Positions 5,837-9,170 of a stretch of 9,170 nucleotides of DNA are shown here, piece after piece. Numbering within the stretch: position 1 is the stretch's first letter; each line of letters opens with the position of its first letter. Location: positions 1-9,170 of the forward strand of contig SYFI01000045.1 of NCBI GenBank assembly GCA_005800465.1, read 5' to 3'. Source of the DNA: Actinomycetota bacterium (lineage in GTDB: Bacteria > Actinomycetota > Thermoleophilia > Miltoncostaeales > Miltoncostaeaceae). A model generated the notes under the pieces. The model saw only the letters and a program-made list of their open reading frames with translations. It searched no databases and was not told the DNA's origin. The position numbers and the translations under genes are program-made.

Positions 5837-7508
5837 GGAGGTCGCCGGGGCGCGCAAGTTGCCCCTCGGCCCACATCGCGGCCATGCCCACCCGCAGAAA
5901 CCCCATCACCAGGCCGGGATACATCACGTACCGGGCATCCCACCGGGGAAAGAACTTCTCGGTGAATTTCTCCAGCCGTTTCACCTGAAACCAGCGGTCG
6001 ACAAAGCGCAATGTGTGGTTAAGCGCCCGCTGCGTTGAGGTGTCCTGCTCCCGGAAGTACCGGCCGCCGGTCACGAAGTTAAGTGATACATCCTCAACAC
6101 CCTCGTCGCGGAACCGGGTAATCGCCCGCACCGTGAGAAACTCCATGAGCCCGTTGGGGGTCTCGGGTGCACGCAACTGCATCGCCAGCGACTGGGTGCG
6201 GCCACGGTACCCGGGAATGAAGTGGATGACTCCCGCGAGTGCGCCATCGGGGCCGCGAGCGATCGCCACCCACGAGGGCTGGCCACCCGGGTCTTCCACG
6301 CGGTCGTATGCCATTGAGAACCCGCGCTCAGCCTGGCCACCACGGCATGCGCGATGGAAGTTCGCAACCGCGGCCCGGTCGGTGGTGCCCAGATCGCGCA
6401 CACGCACCAGGTCGGCAGTGAACCCCTCGCGCTCGAGACGGGCCACCGACTGACGGACCTTGCGGATGGCGCGACCCTCCAGCGAGAAGGTGCTGGCCTC
6501 CACCGTGGCCTCGTCACCCAGATAGAACGCGCGAAGACCCACGTGTCGCCAGAGGGGTCGCATGGTGTCGGACGCGGCCATCACGCCAAACAGCAAGCCA
6601 TGACGCTCGGCGGTATCGGCAGCCTTCTGTGCCAGCCCGGGCAGCGCGTCGGGATGCCCCACTGGGTCGGCGGCCACCAGAAACACACCCGACTCCACCC
6701 GGTACGACAGCACCGCGTCACGATCGTCCGAGAACATCCAGTGGTGATCGGCTCGCAGCAGGAACGATGACAGGCTGCCGCTGTCGTGACGGCTCACCAG
6801 ATCACCAACGCGACGGCGCGAGGCCGCCGTCTGCGGGTCGGGGGTGAATGGCGGGCGCCGCATGAGCGGTGCCAGCACCATCACCAGGGCGATGATGCTC
6901 ACCAGGGCCAGGGCCTCCGGCAGCCAGTGGAAGGTGGCCGGGAAGTCGGCCGGGCCGGCGCGCCAGGTGAGCAGAGCAAATGCCTCGCGCAGCACGTCTC
7001 CACCGCTGATGTCGGGCACGGCGTCGCCGCGTGCCACCACGATGGCAAGCACACCAATGACGAGTGATCCCACCGCCACAAACGGGATACGACGAACCGA
7101 CTGCCGGATAGCGGCGGGTGCCGGCATCACCGGGAAGGCGCCGCGTGCGAGGTACAGAAGCACGGCCAGCACACCACAGGCGATGCCGTCGGCCGGGCGT
7201 CGCTCTCCCACCATGGTGACGGCCATCACGCCCAGCAGCGACACGGCGATTGCAAGTGCGGCGCGGCGACGCTGGGTAAGCGCCCAGCCCAGCCCGAGCA
7301 TGAGCGCGGCGACGGGTGCGGCCAGGGCATGGGCCCACGGAGCGGCACGCTGGGGCACCAGTCCCGCGAGCACCTCAAAGTGCTCGGCCATGCCCGACCA
7401 CACGACATCAGCAAGATTGGCCACCGCGATTGCGACGACAACCAGCCCGATAGTCGTGGGCAGAGACCTCTGCAGCGCCACACGGGCGCGTCGTACGGGG
7501 GTCACCAT
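5766..7508 (-). CDS. MprF/LysX-like membrane aminoacyl-phosphatidylglycerol synthase (DUF2156)
   Basis: The 580-aa protein has about six N-terminal membrane segments (roughly 17-37, 59-78, 83-100, 106-124, 141-159 and 196-214). A cytoplasmic tandem GNAT-like DUF2156 domain follows (about 225-550). Signatures of the latter are SSFLLRADHHWMFS, VFLVAADPVG, NGLMEFLTVRAI, VSLNFVTGGRYF and the terminal KFFPRWDARYVMYPG. Such enzymes transfer an amino acid (usually Lys or Ala) from aminoacyl-tRNA to phosphatidylglycerol, lowering membrane negative charge and giving resistance to cationic peptides. Substrate specificity cannot be read from the sequence. Unlike mycobacterial LysX there is no fused lysyl-tRNA synthetase domain, and the flippase part is much shorter than in full-length MprF. 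The ATG start is preceded by TAACCT at 9-nt spacing. An 18-bp-spaced 11-bp direct repeat lies in the C-terminal tail. It lies 50 bp downstream of the 176-aa gene on the same strand and may be co-transcribed. Confidence 0.85.
   Translation of the reverse strand: MVTPVRRARVALQRSLPTTIGLVVVAIAVANLADVVWSGMAEHFEVLAGLVPQRAAPWAHALAAPVAALMLGLGWALTQRRRAALAIAVSLLGVMAVTMVGERRPADGIACGVLAVLLYLARGAFPVMPAPAAIRQSVRRIPFVAVGSLVIGVLAIVVARGDAVPDISGGDVLREAFALLTWRAGPADFPATFHWLPEALALVSIIALVMVLAPLMRRPPFTPDPQTAASRRRVGDLVSRHDSGSLSSFLLRADHHWMFSDDRDAVLSYRVESGVFLVAADPVGHPDALPGLAQKAADTAERHGLLFGVMAASDTMRPLWRHVGLRAFYLGDEATVEASTFSLEGRAIRKVRQSVARLEREGFTADLVRVRDLGTTDRAAVANFHRACRGGQAERGFSMAYDRVEDPGGQPSWVAIARGPDGALAGVIHFIPGYRGRTQSLAMQLRAPETPNGLMEFLTVRAITRFRDEGVEDVSLNFVTGGRYFREQDTSTQRALNHTLRFVDRWFQVKRLEKFTEKFFPRWDARYVMYPGLVMGFLRVGMAAMWAEGQLARPGDLLRRPVPHQPEMVDQPEFAKAPRP
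5790..5818. repeat. 11-bp direct repeat in the MprF-like C-terminal tail
   Basis: CTCCGGCTGAT occurs at 5790-5800 and 5808-5818, an 18-bp period. It encodes QPE-containing repeats in the hydrophilic tail of the protein. Probably a small local duplication without known function. Confidence 0.4.
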
Positions 7509-7517
7509 TACTTCATC

Positions 7518-7523
7518 AGGTTA
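7518..7523 (-). promoter_or_regulatory. -10 element of a possible leaderless promoter for the MprF-like gene
   Basis: TAACCT on the minus strand ends 9 nt before the ATG at 7508, the longest spacing in the set. It lies in the 50-bp gap after the 176-aa gene, so the MprF-like gene may have its own promoter as well as read-through. No Shine-Dalgarno is seen. Confidence 0.35.
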
Positions 7524-7558
7524 GACGCCGGGTGGGAGTTTCCCGCACGTTCCCGATC

Positions 7559-8089
7559 TCAATCAGTATCGAATTGCTCTTTCGCCAGCCACATGCGGGC
7601 CATGCGAGCTCCCTCAGCCATGGCCCGCAACTTGGCCTCCACCACACCCTCAGGCATATCCGACAGGTCTGGAGCCGCCACCCACAGAGCCGACGGCGAC
7701 CCCCGGCGTGCCGCCATGAGCACATCACGCGCCACGTCGTTGGCGTTCTCGGCCGGCGCGTCAGCGGCCACGGGAATCACCAGCAACTCGTCGGAGCGAA
7801 ATGCGTAGGCCCCATGGGGAGCCACTCCATCCATCATCACGATGCCCGCTCCTGCCGCCACGAGCGCCTCGGGATCTCCCGCCCGGGCAAGCACCGGCCG
7901 GTGCGGCACGGCGGCCACGGCTGCGCGGATCAGTTCGGAATCGTCCACGGCAGCGCCGGTGGTGATGACGTCCATCCCCAGCAGTTCAAGCCGCCTGGCC
8001 CAGTTGCCAGGTTGCGGCAGGGGGCCGAGGGCCACTGTGGCCAGCACGGGAACCTGAGTACCAGTGGATTGCAGCTCGTCGCGACGCAT
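7559..8089 (-). CDS. Hypothetical protein, 176 aa
   Basis: I do not recognise the family. The reading frame has normal codon use for this window and a well-placed start: TAGCGT lies 7 nt before the ATG at 8089. The protein is soluble, with no signal peptide or membrane segment. It alternates strands and helices: VPVLATVALGPLP (13-25), ARRLELLGMDVITTGA (31-46), HRPVLARAGDPEALVAAG (62-79), AGIVMMDGVAPHGA (80-93), ELLVIPVAAD (100-109), then ARDVLMAARRG and a C-terminal amphipathic helix EAKLRAMAEGARMARMWLAKE. The spacing recalls part of a TIM barrel, as in UroD/MetE-like or dihydropteroate-type enzymes, but it is too short for a full barrel and no catalytic motif is visible. It is divergent from pckA and lies upstream of the MprF-like gene on the same strand. 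The fold suggestion is inference only. Confidence 0.75.
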   Translation of the reverse strand: MRRDELQSTGTQVPVLATVALGPLPQPGNWARRLELLGMDVITTGAAVDDSELIRAAVAAVPHRPVLARAGDPEALVAAGAGIVMMDGVAPHGAYAFRSDELLVIPVAADAPAENANDVARDVLMAARRGSPSALWVAAPDLSDMPEGVVEAKLRAMAEGARMARMWLAKEQFDTD

Positions 8090-8096
8090 TGCGGCG

Positions 8097-8102
8097 ACGC
8101 TA
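8097..8102 (-). promoter_or_regulatory. -10 element of a probable leaderless promoter for the 176-aa gene
   Basis: TAGCGT on the minus strand, within TGATAGCGT, ends 7 nt before the ATG at 8089. No Shine-Dalgarno is visible. It shares the 132-bp divergent region with pckA. Confidence 0.5.
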
Positions 8103-8155
8103 TCAGCGGGACGAATGGCCCACTGCTCCTTGGTGATTCCCGCCGAGGAAACGGG

Positions 8156-8161
8156 TACGTT
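8156..8161 (+). promoter_or_regulatory. Possible -10 element for pckA
   Basis: TACGTT resembles the other -10 hexamers here but lies 60 nt upstream of the pckA ATG. It would give a leader of roughly 50 nt. The predicted leader contains a small hairpin (GTC.GCG pairing with CGC.GAC around CCCCT, near 8179-8197) and ends in the ribosome binding site. No clear -35 is seen. Confidence 0.3.
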
Positions 8162-8210
8162 TCACGGATCGCGAATCGGGTCGCGCCCCTCGCGGACGAG
8201 AAACCCCACC

Positions 8211-8216
8211 GGAGGG
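8211..8216 (+). promoter_or_regulatory. Strong Shine-Dalgarno of pckA
   Basis: GGAGGG lies 5 nt before the ATG at 8222. Among the first genes of transcripts in this window it is the only one with a standard ribosome binding site. Confidence 0.75.
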
Positions 8217-8221
8217 ATTGG

Positions 8222-9170
8222 ATGAGCAACGGCAACGGGCCGGTCGGACTGAATTCACACCGTGTTACGACGTCGGGAACCATCCACTGGAACCCCACAA
8301 CCGAAGAGCTCTACGAGCACGCACTCCGTCGTGATGAAGGCGTGATCTCCGACGGTGGTCCACTGCTGGTGAACACGGCACCCAACACGGGTCGTTCGCC
8401 CAAGGACAAGTTCACGGTGAAGGAGCCCGGCTCTGAGGGCCGCGTGTGGTGGGGCCCCAACCAGCCCATCGAGCCCGCGCACAACGACGTATTGCGTGGC
8501 GACCTGGCAGCCCACCTCAGCGACGGCCGCGAGCTGTTTGTGCTGGACGCCTTCGCCGGCGCCCACCCCGAGCACCGCCTGCCGCTGCGTCTGGTCAGCG
8601 AGAGCGCATGGCATGTGCTGTTTGCCCGCACCATGTTCATCCCGGCAACGCCCGACGAGATCAGGGTGCACGATCCCAAGGCCGTCATCCTGCACGCGCC
8701 GACATTCGATGCCGACCCGGCAACGCACGGCACCGACTCGTCCGGCTTCGTCACGCTCGACCTGACCAAGCTCGAGATCCTCATCGGCGGCACCAAGTAC
8801 GGCGGTGAGATCAAGAAGTCGATCTTCACCCTCATGAACGACCGCCTGCCCGAGACCGGCGTGCTCAGCATGCACTGCTCGGCAAACGTGGCCGACGACG
8901 GCCGCGTGGCGGTGTTCTTCGGCCTGTCTGGCACCGGCAAGACCACGCTCAGCACCGACCCCGAGCGTCAGCTCATCGGTGACGACGAGCACGGCTGGGC
9001 CGACGACGGTGTGTTCAACATCGAGAACGGCTGCTACGCCAAGATAATCAACCTCTCGGCCGAGGCCGAGCCGGAGATCTTCTCCACCACCACGCACTTC
9101 GGCACGGTGGTGGAGAACGCGGTGATGAACCCCGACACCCGGGTGCTCGACCTGGATGACGACTCCATCA
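8222..9170 (+). CDS. pckA: Phosphoenolpyruvate carboxykinase (ATP), 5' part
   Basis: The open frame gives the first 316 residues and runs off the right edge. It is the ATP-type enzyme, which converts oxaloacetate and ATP to PEP, CO2 and ADP, the first committed step of gluconeogenesis in the cytoplasm. Signature sites are intact. Arg58 lies in NTGRSPKDKF (substrate binding). GGTKYGGEIKKS contains Tyr193, Lys198 and Lys199 (oxaloacetate and metal binding). His218 in SMHCSAN is the Mn-ligand histidine. The P-loop GLSGTGKTT (234-242) has Lys240. The kinase-2 motif LIGDDEHGW has Asp254 and Asp255, followed by NIENGCYAKIINLS. Numbering runs about 7-14 residues shorter than in E. coli Pck. It is not the GTP-type (PckG) family. 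The start is supported by the GGAGGG site. The missing C-terminus should hold the adenine-binding part. It is divergent from the 176-aa gene. Confidence 0.97.
   Translation, partial: MSNGNGPVGLNSHRVTTSGTIHWNPTTEELYEHALRRDEGVISDGGPLLVNTAPNTGRSPKDKFTVKEPGSEGRVWWGPNQPIEPAHNDVLRGDLAAHLSDGRELFVLDAFAGAHPEHRLPLRLVSESAWHVLFARTMFIPATPDEIRVHDPKAVILHAPTFDADPATHGTDSSGFVTLDLTKLEILIGGTKYGGEIKKSIFTLMNDRLPETGVLSMHCSANVADDGRVAVFFGLSGTGKTTLSTDPERQLIGDDEHGWADDGVFNIENGCYAKIINLSAEAEPEIFSTTTHFGTVVENAVMNPDTRVLDLDDDSI

Noticed and set aside
6844..7524. A 226-codon plus-strand open frame over the N-terminal part of the MprF-like gene
   Set aside because: It is a Ser/Ala/Thr/Arg-rich low-complexity translation antisense to well-formed membrane segments; a shadow frame.
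8255..9097. A 280-codon minus-strand open frame across pckA
   Set aside because: It is antisense to unmistakable pckA motifs, has no promoter or SD of its own, and no recognisable domain.
1..9170. Search for tRNA, rRNA, CRISPR, insertion sequences, att sites or phage genes
   Set aside because: No supporting signal was found: there are no repeat-spacer pattern, transposase motifs or tRNA-like cloverleaf sequences in the gaps.

Overview
The window is high-GC chromosomal DNA with a housekeeping character. Gene content, codon use and start signals suggest a high-GC actinobacterium-like organism, possibly a deep-branching class such as Thermoleophilia; this is inference, since there is no rRNA or marker gene to fix it. 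No phage, insertion sequence, CRISPR array, tRNA or rRNA gene was seen. Nine protein-coding genes are supported, two of them cut by the window edges, plus one doubtful broken small reading frame.

Layout. (1) 1-396, minus: 5' end of an S9-family (prolyl oligopeptidase-like) peptidase. (2) 532-935, plus: a two-gene toxin-antitoxin operon, hicA-hicB, with an ATGA overlap. (3) 963-1490, minus: a RibD C-terminal-type 'dihydrofolate reductase' family protein. (4) 1491-1605: a divergent intergenic region with two near-identical 13-bp GC-rich palindromes. (5) 1606-1986, plus: a small degenerate response-regulator receiver-like protein. (6) 2014-5535, plus: full-length cobalamin-dependent methionine synthase metH, followed by a hairpin terminator. 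(7) 5584-5765: an intergenic stretch with traces of a frameshifted small ORF. (8) 5766-7508, minus: an MprF/LysX-like membrane aminoacyl-phosphatidylglycerol synthase (DUF2156). (9) 7559-8089, minus: an unrecognised 176-aa protein. (10) 8222 to the right edge, plus: 5' two-thirds of ATP-type phosphoenolpyruvate carboxykinase pckA, divergent from (9).

The most striking shared property concerns gene starts. Seven of the nine genes have a TAnnnT -10-like hexamer ending 6-9 nt before the start codon and no Shine-Dalgarno sequence, so their mRNAs are probably leaderless. The exceptions are hicB, the internal operon gene, and pckA, which have clear purine-rich ribosome binding sites. The pattern fixes several starts, for example moving that of the reductase from 1508 to 1490.

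Functionally the genes are mostly independent: methionine/folate one-carbon metabolism (metH), gluconeogenic carbon flow (pckA), membrane lipid aminoacylation (mprF-like), peptide turnover (S9 peptidase) and a toxin-antitoxin pair. I did not find a convincing new multi-gene system. The items most worth a second look are the leaderless signature, the paired palindromes, the pseudo-receiver beside metH, and the broken small ORF after metH.
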